Positions 44,960 to 54,643 of a stretch of DNA of 64,000 nucleotides are shown here, one piece after another. The stretch comes from Odontocerum albicorne (Eukaryota > Arthropoda > Insecta > Trichoptera > Odontoceridae). Within the stretch, counting starts at the first letter, position 1; the number at the start of each line of letters is the position of its first letter. Under the pieces are notes generated by a model, which searched no databases, had not been told where the DNA came from, and was given only the letters and a program-made list of their open reading frames with translations. The stretch lies in contig OX463852.1 of assembly GCA_949825065.1 (NCBI GenBank), forward strand, positions 19,246,189-19,310,188, written 5' to 3'. A program made the position numbers and the translations under genes.

Positions 44960-45500
44960 ACACATCATCACACCATTTTTCTATAGCAGTAAGCAGAGGA
45001 CAGACACTCTTATCTTGACATACATAATTCGTTTATTCTACATCCATTTACAATACCTTGTAAAATGATCTCTCTGACTTTCTACGTTTCTTTCTTTCAA
45101 AATATGATTCACTTGATCTAATCATACTTTCCTTGGTCTTCCTCTACCAACCCTACTTCTCGCTGTTGTAATGAATATTTGTTTTGTTAGTATTTTTCAT
45201 TTATTTGTTCTACATGCCTAAACCACCTCAAAATGTAGATCTTACTCAACATATCAGCCTTAAGTTCACTAATCATACTCATCCTTTACAATTCATTTCG
45301 TATTGTGTCATACATTATCTCCCCATTTATTCTTCACAGTGCACACATTTCAGTTTCACTCCCACACAACAAAGTTGGTACCTAAACACTGTTGTGGACT
45401 ATCTTCCAAGCAGATTTTGATACTGTCTGATTATATTATATACGTTTTATTGCCCGATTGTCATTGTTTCCTATCGTTACACGATACTGTATCATATTTA
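44960..45500 (-). mobile_element. RTE-A relic
   Basis: The reverse complement shows the family order: 3' region CACACCATTTTTCTATAGCA, CTTGATCTAATCATACTTTC, CTTGGTCTTCCTCTACCAAC, AGTATTTTTCATTTATTTGT, ATTGTGTCATACATTATCTC, GTTGTGGACTATCTTCCAAG and TTTCCTATCGTTACACGATA. Frames are broken. Confidence 0.75.
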
Positions 45501-45959
45501 AAATAAAATTATTATTTAAAATTTATTTTATAAACGTTTTCCTATTTTTATAAACAAAAAAAAATAAATGGACTGCGATAGCAGTCAACCATAACCGGTT
45601 ATAATTACTCGTATGAACTGTTTCTAATGCAATATAAATTTAATCTAAATACTTACCTCAAATCTAAATACAAACAGCACAGTAATTATAACTAAACCTC
45701 AGAAAGGGGTGCAGTAGCAAAATGATGGTGTATTAAAACAATGGAGGAAGGGTGTTGGAAATAGTCGAAGGTGTGACTGAAATAAAGCCCCACCCCATAA
45801 CATGGTGTGTGTACGCACTCACGATATGGTTTTGTGGATTACTTACTATTTTTTCTTTTAATTGTGGTTGTGTCTCTACCAAAAGAAATCTAAATAAAGA
45901 TTTAGGTAATTTTAAATGAATGCCTAAATAAGAAATAGGCTCAGGCAAATTCTTTTCCA
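45501..45959. other. Unassigned spacer
   Basis: The 110-codon minus frame 45733-46065 ends here but its right part lies in RTE-A sequence; I do not take it as a gene. Confidence 0.4.
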
Positions 45960-46620
45960 CACACATACGAGTATAAGCCATCAAGTATTTTCCTGTTGAG
46001 GTACGCAGACAGGATAGGTCTCTACGCCATTTTATCCATGCATACAACTCGCACCTTGTCCACAATCGACCTCCGTGGCCTAGTTGGTAAGACGCTTGTC
46101 TCCCAGCCCGGAGGTTACAGGTTCGATTCTCGTTGGAACACAGATTTTTTTAACAGAATTCCAGTCTGGTTTTCACTTAAGGCCTCTTTAACATCATTCT
46201 AGTTGCCTGGAAGATATTTCCACATGGCAATAAGCCTGCCAGGTTGTACTGTATACAACGAAAGTGTAATATAATACAATACAATCTCCATTCACTGTTT
46301 CCTCGATTCTCCTATTAAACGCCCTCCATTAATTTCAGACATAAACGTGTGTTTTATAAGTCTTTCGTAACTCATTCTCTCAACGTGGCCAAACTATATC
46401 AAAGTTATTTAATTAATTATATTTATAACATACATCTCTTACAAACAGTTATCCTTTATTCGACCATTTCTTTTTGTATCAAACATTGTTATACTAGATA
46501 TTCTATGTAAGGCAGATATTTATACCGCAGTTATTCTATTCTTTCTGGGTTAAATGTATTGGTTTCGCCCATACATCAAGGTTGACACAAGCACACCACT
46601 GTTTACAATCATTTTTTGAA
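45960..46620 (-). mobile_element. RTE-A relic split by a SINE-A
   Basis: The left piece (45960-46061) has the RTE-A 3' region GAGGTACGCAGACAGGATAG and ACGCCATTTTATCCATGCAT. The right piece (46287-46620) continues with CGATTCTCCTATTAAACGCC, TAAGTCTTTCGTAACTCATT and CATCAAGGTTGACACAAG. The interruption is the SINE-A copy at 46068-46280. Confidence 0.65.
46068..46280 (+). mobile_element. SINE-A, reference copy
   Basis: This is the best-preserved copy. The tRNA-like head GACCTCCGTGGCCTAGTTGG includes an A-box-like TGGCCTAGTTGG (46076-46087) and a B-box GGTTCGATTCTC (46120-46131), in the spacing expected for an RNA polymerase III internal promoter. A T-run linker follows, then CAGTCTGGTTTTCACTTAAG, a LINE-like tail TTCCACATGGCAATAAGCCT and GCCAGGTTGTACTGTATACA, and an AATACAAT repeat end. 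ACAATC flanks both sides (46062-46067 and 46281-46286) as a probable short target duplication. The family has about a dozen further members in this window. Confidence 0.9.
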
Positions 46621-47339
46621 GATTTGGCGATTGATTTATACTGCTCTAATTTTGGTAATCAATTTAGTTTAAGTAGTAAATAGTATAAAAACTAGTGACA
46701 CATTTCGTAAAATGACCGAATTCATTCAACATGTCCAAACCATCAAGAGAAGAACCATATATCTCACAGTATTGCCATTGCACACGTAAATACATCGCCT
46801 TAATCAAGTTGCTCATTAGAAACAACGGAGTACAATTTTTATTGATAAATTGTGAAAGTTATTACTTGATGCCATTAAAACGCATTCAGAAACTAATTAT
46901 TATCGATAAAGTATTGACTCAATATAAAAAAATTCACACCATTCCACAGATTATACGCAAAACATTGTCAATAATAAGATTTCAAAATTATTATATGGAA
47001 ATGAAATTGATATTTTATTATGTTTACTTTTCATCTGATAAAGGTTTAACCTAATTACATAAATAACAAGAAAACAAAATTAAAATCTGAATGTCACAGA
47101 ATGACAACAGGAACAAGATTACTTACTCATGCTTATCTTTAAAGTTACTCAGTTATACTTATAAAGCTTACTAAGGAGTTTCAACCACAATTTATCCACT
47201 GAGATATGGAAGATATCGATATTGGAAAATTCATTCAACGAGGTTATTCCGTGTGCGAGTGGCGATGCTCTTAATAGCTAAGTTCGTGAATACGGCACCC
47301 AAAACAATCTCAATCATCGACTGACTACACCTAATTAAA
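46621..47339. other. Unassigned spacer
   Basis: A 107-codon plus frame (46731-47054) is I/L/K/Y-rich and unrecognised; it is most likely chance in AT-rich DNA. Nothing else is seen. Confidence 0.4.
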
Positions 47340-47640
47340 CATAAACTTGCAACTGAATATTAAAACTATAAAATCTTCAATCGCGACTATAACATATTTG
47401 TATAACACTACATCACGGCGTATATAAAAATATATTATTTCAGCTTTACAATTAAATTATTGTATAACAGCGTGCGTCGCAAATGTTTTTTTTGCAAAAG
47501 TGAAAAAAACTCTGACGTCAATTATTACAAATCAGAACTATCTTAATTATTATCGTTTTAAGATTTATGTAACATTTTTTCCACTTCGGACAAACTTCAG
47601 AGCGTTCCGGATAGAAGTGGGTAATTATTATTATAACTAG
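47340..47640. repeat. Dispersed repeat shared with 59690-59910
   Basis: TCAATCGCGACTATAACATA, ATCAGAACTATCTTAATTAT, TATCGTTTTAAGATTTATGT and CCACTTCGGACAAACTTCAG, AGCGTTCCGGATAGAAGTGG correspond in the same order to 59708-59905. The identity of the element is unknown; the 47637 edge coincides with a Helitron-like terminus. Confidence 0.7.
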
Positions 47641-47664
47641 TTGCAACCCGTGAAATATTCACGG
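47637..47664 (-). mobile_element. Helitron-like 3' terminus
   Basis: On the minus strand the hairpin CCGTGAATATTTCACGG (47664-47648; 7-bp perfect stem) is followed by the 7-base spacer GTTGCAA, then CTAG, then T. A short hairpin a few bases before a terminal CTRR, inserted next to T, is the accepted signature of Helitron 3' ends. The 5' TC end, which should lie to the right, was not identified, and there is no Rep/helicase frame. Confidence 0.5.
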
Positions 47665-47668
47665 AAGT

Positions 47669-47819
<151 letters not shown>

Positions 47820-47875
47820 TTTATACATCGTCCCCTTTTACACCGGTTCAAAAATTGTTAGCTAGGTATTTAAAA

Positions 47876-47920
47876 TTCGTTCAGTATCAATTCGTTCAGT
47901 ATCATTCGTTCAGTATCACA
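47876..47920. repeat. 15-bp minisatellite, 3 units
   Basis: ATTCGTTCAGTATCA occurs three times in near-perfect succession (the middle junction loses a base). Confidence 0.85.
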
Positions 47921-48039
47921 AATTTCGAATTACTTTCGGAGAGAATCCAAGTATTCCTTTCTCGCTCTCTTGTATTCAAAATTCAATTCTCGTATTATTT
48001 CTTTGGCGACAGCCGGTTTTGGCCTATTTATACTATGAT

Positions 48040-48215
48040 ACTGCCGTTCAGATGACCTGCGAGGCCTAGCACGAAATTTGGATTCGATTCTCGTTGGTAC
48101 TCATATTTAAAAAAAGTTTCATGTTTAATTTTCTTTTAAGGCTTGTTTAACATCTTTCTGGTTGGTTAGAAGTATTCTTACATATGAAGGTCTATTATAA
48201 TAATATAGTAGTCAA
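48040..48215 (+). mobile_element. SINE-A copy
   Basis: GACCTGCGAGGCCTAGCACG, GGATTCGATTCTCGTTGGTA (B box), CATGTTTAATTTTCTTTTAA, GGCTTGTTTAACATCTTTCT and GGTTGGTTAGAAGTATTCTT. The head and B box are good; the tail is degraded. Confidence 0.8.
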
Positions 48216-48393
48216 AGTAATTTCAATAGTATTTCCCTGTTATTGCTTTATAGCTCAAGAGTGTCTCTTGGTTCTCAGCCTTTTGAAAGCTGAATCTTCC
48301 GAAAGGATATAGATCTCATCACCACTCATATTGTTATGGGGAGCAGAAAAATAATATCCACTCATCGTTTTCTACACTAATCACCTATCTTTT
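48216..48393. other. Spacer before the satellite
   Basis: It includes TTGGTTCTCAGCCTTTTGAA at about 48268, which faintly recalls the 5' end of U2 snRNA but does not continue as U2. No feature is assigned. Confidence 0.4.
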
Positions 48394-49225
48394 GAGTGCG
48401 ATGGCACGCTCCGATCTGCTACTCCGGCGGTAATACAACGATATTGAGTGCGATGGCACGCTCCGATCTGCTACTCCGGCGGTAATACAACGAGATTGAG
48501 TGCGATGGCACGCTCCGATCTGCTACTCCGGCGGTAATACAACGATATTGAGTGCGATGGCACGCTCCGATCTGCTACTCCGGCGGTAATACAACGATAT
48601 TGAGTGCGATGGCACGCTCCGATCTGCTACTCCGGCGGTAATACAACGAGATTGAGTGCGATGGCACGCTCCGATCTGCTACTCCGGCGGTAATACAACG
48701 AGATTGAGTGCGATGGCACGCTCCGATCTGCTACTCCGGCGGTAATACAACGATATTGAGTGCGATGGCACGCTCCGATCTGCTACTCCGGCGGTAATAC
48801 AACGATATTGAGTGCGATGGCACGCTCCGATCTGCTACTCCGGCGGTAATACAACGAGATTGAGTGCGATGGCACGCTCCGATCTGCTACTCCGGCGGTA
48901 ATACAACGAGATTGAGTGCGATGGCACGCTCCGATCTGCTACTCCGGCGGTAATACAACGAGATTGAGTGCGATGGCACGCTCCGATCTGCTACTCCGGC
49001 GGTAATACAACGAGATTGAGTGCGATGGCACGCTCCGATCTGCTACTCCGGCGGTAATACAACGAGATTGAGTGCGATGGCACGCTCCGATCTGCTACTC
49101 CGGCGGTAATACAACGATATTGAGTGCGATGGCACGCTCCGATCTGCTACTCCGGCGGTAATACAACGAGATTGAGTGCGATGGCACGCTCCGATCTGCT
49201 ACTCCGGCGGTAATACAACGAGATT
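48394..49225. repeat. 52-bp GC-rich satellite, 16 near-identical units
   Basis: Sixteen head-to-tail units of exactly 52 bp, starting at 48394, 48446, 48498 and so on to 49174. Each begins GAGTGCGATGGCACGCTCCG, continues ATCTGCTACTCCGGCGGTAA and ends TACAACGATATT or TACAACGAGATT. I find only this one variable base. Its order along the array is T G T T G G T T G G G G G T G G. The unit is much richer in GC and CpG than the surroundings and contains the dyad GTGCGATGGCAC. There are no spacers and no long frame. The homogeneity points to recent amplification or ongoing homogenisation. Confidence 0.97.
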
Positions 49226-49299
49226 GAAAACGAAAACAGAAACTTGACTAACATTGTTATTGGACAAAAAAATAGAAAATATTCCATAAACTAAATACA

Positions 49300-50140
49300 T
49301 ACACATTAGGGTAGGCAGTGAAGACAAAGCGCTAGACATTTATATCTCAGCACACATATTCCACATTAATACAGCTCCGGCCACTTCTCATACTTTTTAC
49401 ATTTACTTTTATCGAAATATTCACTTGATCCAACTATATTTTGTTGATCTTCCTCTGCCACATATTCCACTTATATTTGCACTACATATTTGTTTTGTTA
49501 GTCTTTTTCATTCATCGTTTCAAATGTTCAAACCATCTCAGAGTGCTTTTCTTCATAACATCAGCATTAAATTTACATTCATCCCAAATCACTTAATTCT
49601 ATATTCTGACATAAATTGTCACCACATGTGTTATTGTTTTTTTTTTTATTAAACAAATTAATATATTGTACAAATATTTGTCAAGGCTATATACAAATTT
49701 ATTTAACTAATCTTAATTATATGTTATAATTTATGAACTTACTTAATCTTATTTTCCTACATGTCATTTTATTTTTATTTTTTACAATCTTATTATATGA
49801 TTTCTTAGAAATAATTAACACCTACATACTACTTATAACTAGATAACAATTCTTACACCAATTATTTAGCAAAAACAAGTCCACTCGTTCAGGCTACTTG
49901 TATTCCATCACATTCACTCAGACCTTGGTCGTCCCAGCTAATACTGTAGGTGGACTAGTCAGGCAACATCGTGTATTATTGTATGTACATACATTTCTGC
50001 ATTTATTATATTAGGCTCTTTTTCAGTATTTTCCAATGTATTAGTATTTTTCAGTAACGTTTCACTCCAATATATCAAAGATGATACTGAAATACTGGTG
50101 TAAACTATCATCTTAGGAAATTTTGACACTGTCCAATTCG
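49300..50140 (-). mobile_element. RTE-A relic interrupted by LINE-P
   Basis: Reverse-strand landmarks: AGGGTAGGCAGTGAAGACAA (3' region), ACTTGATCCAACTATATTTT, GATCTTCCTCTGCCACATAT, TGACATAAATTGTCACCACA, then after the insertion ACATTTCTGCATTTATTATA and TGTAAACTATCATCTTAGGA. An insertion occupies 49637-49971. Confidence 0.75.
49637..49971 (-). mobile_element. LINE-P copy 1, 3' end with poly(A)
   Basis: The minus strand ends in an A run (eleven T on the plus strand at 49637-49647). The body (AATATATTGTACAAATATTT, GTCAAGGCTATATAC, TTCTTACACCAATTATTTAG, CAAAAACAAGTCCACTCGTT) is the reverse complement of 54196-54633 and extends about 90 bases further 5'. A short imperfect direct repeat (GTGTTATTG and GTATTATTG) flanks it. 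It is non-coding and so only the 3' untranslated part of a longer element. Confidence 0.8.
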
Positions 50141-50329
50141 GAGCTATGAAATATACTATAATAAGTAATGTTTAACAAGGGAGAAAGATTTATCATATGA
50201 ATAAATAATACCTACATTTATATGTATCGGTGCATTACAGGTGTATGAGGAATATCGGTGTACATATGAGGAATATCACAGACTTCACACATCACAGTTA
50301 AAGTTCGAATATTTATTTTGGCATAAAAA
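50141..50329. other. Unassigned spacer
   Basis: A short direct repeat of GTGTA(C/T)ATATGAGGAATATC lies near 50240-50280; otherwise nothing. Confidence 0.4.
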
Positions 50330-50688
50330 ATCTATTATTTTGGTATTTGGGCGCATTCAATTTCAATGGCTGCCCTCGACTCATTAACTACTGCCGGTTT
50401 TGGAGCATAAACTTTTTCTTGGATGAGTCACGATAAAAAGGTGCATTGGCGTGAGGTGTGGGAAGCGTGAAGGTTATTTTATGCTAGATCTGCGTAGAAT
50501 TCACCTGTTTGGCAAATGTTCATCAATAGAGATCCTCACATCCTAATGATAGTGTGGAGATGCACCATCTTGCTGAAAATAAAAGTCTTCTTAATTTCTA
50601 AACTTTCCACGAATGCGTGTGACATGCGTATGACAAATTTTTACAAGTCCTAGTAAACGGTGTATACATTTTTTGGGACACCTTATAG
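50330..50688 (-). mobile_element. Tc/mariner-superfamily transposase relic
   Basis: The minus strand reads QQDGASPHYH (about 50575), a stop, DVRISIDEHLPNR, then SRFPHLTPMHLFIVTHPRKS near 50450. These align with the family phrase 'FQQDGAPPHY--V---L---LP-RWIGR-GPIEWPPRSPDLTPLDFFLWG'. The second catalytic D is kept in QQDGA, while the third (PDLTPLD) has become PHLTPMH. At 50660-50685 GTATACATTTTTTGGGACAC ends next to CTTA and looks like a terminal repeat (TA target). The matching left end was not found. It is inactive. Confidence 0.75.
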
Positions 50689-51718
50689 TTGACCTCCCTT
50701 CTCACACTGTCTCTTGGAACGAATCAGGTATTGTATGATCGAAAAAAATAATTCAAGTAAACACCGTACATAAGATGAGCTCACCAGGAGTTGGCGCCAT
50801 GTAAAATTATGTTAAGGATATCAGTGGTATTTACAGGGTTTTAGCAATGGAAGGAGTTCATTAAAGAAGTATTTAATAAAAAGATATAATTTTACTTCGA
50901 CAAGACACAAGAATATTACAGTTAAGTTACCAAGTATATATTCAGATTTACTGCTATTTTTAACTGCTGTGTTAATTTATTATTGGTTGTGAAAATATGA
51001 GACTGAAAAAAGTTTTTTTTAAATTTAATTAAATAGTCATGTTATTATTATTATTGTTTCTGGATTACTAATTATTTTCCTTGAAATTAAATACACATTT
51101 TTTGTCAAATCTGTCTCGGATTAAAACGACTTGACGCATCCAAAATCAGCTGACTGATAAGAAGAAATTACTTTATAGTAGCACGTTCGCCAGATGTACC
51201 ATGTTCACATAAAAAATTATCCTTCTTCCAACTAAGACAAGAAGGTCTATTCAATAAATACTCAAGATATGTCATTTCAATACGTTACAAAAGATATGTC
51301 ATTTCTTTCGAGCATAAACATTTGTTTTTATACACTAATTTTTGAAAAAAATTAATCAAACCTTTTTTTTAATCATCACAAATTAGAACAAAGACAATAA
51401 AAATCAAGTATTTAACAAAAAATAGACGACAAAAAGCTTTTTCCATAGAACAAAATTCATCCATATCGTAAAGCAAAAAAAATCCAAATTTATTTTTGAA
51501 CATAAATTTACTAGCTTAAAAATTATGCTATATTCCAAAACAATTCATATTTTTGAGTATTAACTTCATTGGTTGGTTGCATAAAAAATTGAAAATATTT
51601 TTTTCAGATCGGCAACGACTGACAGTAACATAAATAAATACTAGCGCATTCTCTACACAAATGTAAAAATATTTTTAGATATTTGTTTACCATTTGAGGG
51701 TCGTCTAAAGCAGAAATT
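50689..51718. other. Unassigned spacer
   Basis: AT-rich DNA with A/T runs, no recognised feature. Confidence 0.4.
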
Positions 51719-51945
51719 AGTATTGCATTATATTAAATTACGCTTTCGTTAAATATAGTACAACCGGGCAGGCTTATTGCCATAATGCAATATCTTTCAA
51801 CTAACCAAAAAGATGTTGAAGAGGCTTTAAGTGAAAAACAGTTTGGACATCTTTTAAAAAAAATCTGGTTTAAAACGGGAATCAAACACCCAACCCCCGA
51901 GCTAAAAGACAGGCGTCTATCAACCAGGCCACAAAACTTGTCAAA
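51719..51945 (-). mobile_element. SINE-A copy
   Basis: Nearly complete in reverse: CGCTTTCGTTAAATATAGTA, CAACCGGGCAGGCTTATTGC, ATATCTTTCAACTAACCAAA, GGCTTTAAGTGAAAAACAGT, ACGGGAATCAAACACCCAAC (B box) and AACCAGGCCACAAAACTTG (A-box region). Confidence 0.85.
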
Positions 51946-52020
51946 ATCATTGTAAGAATGTATAAGCAAAGCACATAAGCTAAAAATTTATAATAACTAA
52001 GAATATAAATTACATCATCA

Positions 52021-52110
52021 TTGTCACTATTTGTGTAGACATAGAGAATTGTCACTATTTGTTTATCATAGACATAGAGAATTGTCACTATTTGTGTAGA
52101 CATAGAGAAT
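52021..52110. repeat. Tandem repeat, 28-33-bp units, 3 copies
   Basis: TTGTCACTATTTGTGTAGAC then ATAGAGAA occurs three times, the middle one with five extra bases (TTATC). Confidence 0.85.
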
Positions 52111-52139
52111 TGATATACCTACATTGTATTCTACCTGGG

Positions 52140-52366
52140 ACACATCTGTCATGGCAAGACATTTCATCATGCATACTAGAATTTGATTAACTTGGTTGTG
52201 TCATATTCTTCTCGGTCTTCCTAAACTGCTCGTACAATCTAACTAACTCGGATAGATTTTTTCTGTTAATCTTTCACCTTTCTTCCTACGTTATCAAAAT
52301 ATCTCAATGATCCTTTTTTCATCTTAAGCACTGCATCTTATTTAATCTGGATTATTTTTTTTAATG
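52140..52366 (-). mobile_element. RTE-A fragment
   Basis: GATTAACTTGGTTGTGTCAT, CTTCTCGGTCTTCCTAAACT, TTCTGTTAATCTTTCACCTT and TTTTCATCTTAAGCACTGCA follow the reversed RTE-A C-terminal ORF. It ends at the TIR element beginning at 52369. Confidence 0.6.
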
Positions 52367-52368
52367 TA

Positions 52369-52933
52369 GGGTGAGTCGGGGTAAGTGCGTCATATAAAAT
52401 GAATATATGAAATTCAAAGGAATCTAACCATTCTCAGGATCATCACACTGTTTTCAAAATTTTATACAAAGGACTTCAACTATTTCATATTTTAATTAGT
52501 TTATCGCCAGAGGACTATCTGCTCTTTTTAATTGATTTTTAAGCATTTTCTGTACGTAAAATTATGGGGGAAGTGTATCTAGTCTTATAAATCACAATTC
52601 TTTTAAATGTTTATTCAATAAATATATACAAAACAAACAACAATTTGTATGAAAGGCACTTACCAAATTTGAATCTCCTAGCACAAGTTATTGTAACGTT
52701 ACAGAAAAATTACGAAGGACCTCCCGACTCGTACGTTGAGAAAAACCAACCGTCAAAATTTGAACATTAATAATAATGGCCCTGTGTGAGCTACAGCGTT
52801 ATCTGTCTACTGTAGTGTGAATTTAGTTCATTACAATAGATCTTTGTAGATGACAGTGCTTAAACATAATATTTATGGAAGTTGGAAGGCTTAGATGCAC
52901 TTACCCCGTATATGCACTTACCCCGATTCACCT
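52369..52933. mobile_element. TIR element without transposase (MITE-like)
   Basis: The left end GGGTGAGTCGGGGTAAGTGC and the right end GCACTTACCCCGATTCACCT are inverted copies with one internal mismatch plus a terminal difference. TA flanks both sides (52367-52368 and 52934-52935). The right terminal motif is partly duplicated inside the element (GATGCACTTACCCCGTATAT). There is no frame with transposase features in the 565 bp. The TA target suggests the Tc1/mariner superfamily. Confidence 0.85.
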
Positions 52934-52999
52934 TATTCAATTCATACTCGTATTCATTCACATATTGTTTTTCACAAATTCTACGCAACGATTCATTTC

Positions 53000-53650
53000 T
53001 ACCACATTTTACTTATTTTTTTAAATTTAAATTCCAAAACGAAAACTTGATAAATAAAAAAAAACACATTCACTTTTTTTAACAGTGATTAAAATATTTT
53101 TCTACAACCAACCATTATACGCATTCAAACCAAACTCATCCTCATATTGAATATTTCAACACCGTTGAATCTATTTTTGAATATATATTTTGAACGCACA
53201 TAAGTCATTCTGGTGTCGCCACCCTTCTCATTTTCACTAATTACTCATAATTATTAACGTCACAAATTGTATGGTAGGAATTATTCCATTCACACACCCA
53301 ATACTCGAGGAACCACCCTCAGCCTGTCCCTTTCCGACTACCCTTCCTTGTATCGCGCTCTCTTCTCTAGACCAAACCTCTCGGGCCTGGCCATTTCTGA
53401 AGATCAATTGGGCGTATATATGCAAAAAGATCCCAACCCACAAAACACTTTTTTTTTTGTTTATTCAATATATAAAAAAAAACATATATCAATCGTACAT
53501 GTGTATAATGTCGAGCCAGTTTGATTCAGTTTATTTTTCATTCCAATACAAAGCGGCGAAACGTTTCCTCAATTATCTCAAAACAGAAAAATTGAGGGTT
53601 GAATTGTTTTTGCGTAAATATGTTCAATTTAATATGAAATTAATGGCGTG
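53000..53650. other. Spacer with a GC-richer coding-like patch
   Basis: The stretch 53265-53420 is GC-richer and open on both strands (53271-53651 plus, 53237-53443 minus). None of the products is recognised. The plus product's tail is AT-driven. It may be a unique or repeat fragment. Confidence 0.35.
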
Positions 53651-54195
53651 ACATTTTTAATTATAGTAGTTTTTGTTCTCGTAGTAAAAAAATATAGTGT
53701 CCGGTAAACAGCCTCTTTTTTAATAACTTTCAATGATTTGGTTATATATTTATTTAAAAACGGTTAAATATACGATATAATTTAATATATTTGAAAAAAA
53801 TATAATAGTGAGTAATTCCTTAATAACAAAATTTAAATATTTCAAATGAACTTAAACAATTACATTAAAACCAAATAAAGAGATATAATCACAATAAAAA
53901 AAATTAACAACTCATAAGTATACACACGTCAAAATTCAAACAAAAATACAAGTAGGTACCTACTCAGCAATATGTACAGTTATTAATTCACGTAAGTTGC
54001 GACCACTAAGTGACTTTGAGTATATGTGTATGTATGTGTACATACATATGTGTATCTATGCATATACATATTTTTTTTATTTTATATAATTTTTTTTAAT
54101 GTCAACCTTTTTTGTATCTTTCAATGTAATTAAGCTAAGCCTGTATTGGGAAAATAAATAAATAGATTAGGTACTCCGTCAAAACACTTCTATCC
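53651..54195. other. Unassigned spacer
   Basis: AT-rich, with TATGTG/CATACA alternations near 54020-54070; no recognised feature. Confidence 0.4.
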
Positions 54196-54633
54196 GTGGA
54201 CTTGTTTTTGCTAAATAATTAGTGTAAGAATTGCTATCTAGTTATAAGTAGTATGTAGGTGTTAATTATTTCTAAGAAATCATATATTAAGATTGAAAAA
54301 AATAAAAATTAAAATGATATGTAGGAAAATAAGATTAAGTAAGTTCATAAAGAGAGATATCCTCAGTGAGATACAGGCAAAAGCCTAGTTTACTGGGGAT
54401 ATGACAAATGAAAGGCAACAAACCCAGATCCATTAAAATTATATGTCCAAATCAAATTACCTGTTGTTTTTTCTCAAATTGTGTATATTTCTTGTCATGT
54501 GTAATAATAAATAAATAAAATAATAAATAAATGATAAAATATAATTAAGATTAGTTAAGTAATAAATTTCTATATAGGTATAGCCTTGACAAATGTTTGT
54601 ACAATAATTTACTTTGTTTAATAAAAAAAAAAA
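54196..54633 (+). mobile_element. LINE-P copy 2, 5'-truncated with poly(A)
   Basis: It starts GTGGACTTGTTTTTGCTAAA and ends ACTTTGTTTAAT plus an A run. ACTTCTATCC is duplicated on either side (54186-54195 and 54634-54643). Compared with 49637-49971 it carries about 175 extra internal bases (about 54353-54530, with TGAGATACAGGCAAAAGCCT). Poly(A), a target duplication and 5' truncation together identify a non-LTR retrotransposon 3' end. Confidence 0.85.
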
Positions 54634-54643
54634 ACTTCTATCC

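Noticed and set aside
45733..46065. 110-codon minus frame as a gene
   Set aside because: Its start lies in RTE-A 3' region and the rest has no recognisable domain.
46068..46140. tRNA gene
   Set aside because: A and B boxes are present, but the sequence continues as a repeated SINE body and does not fold as a full cloverleaf with an acceptor stem.
46731..47054. 107-codon frame
   Set aside because: Composition is I/K/L/Y-rich as expected from AT-rich DNA, with no motif and no supporting splice or promoter signal.
48262..48320. U2 snRNA-like 5' end
   Set aside because: Only TTCTCAGCCTTTTG-like similarity; the branch-point pairing region and the rest of U2 do not follow.
48394..49225. CRISPR-like array
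   Set aside because: The 52-bp units abut directly with no variable spacers, and the context is eukaryotic repeat DNA; it is a satellite.
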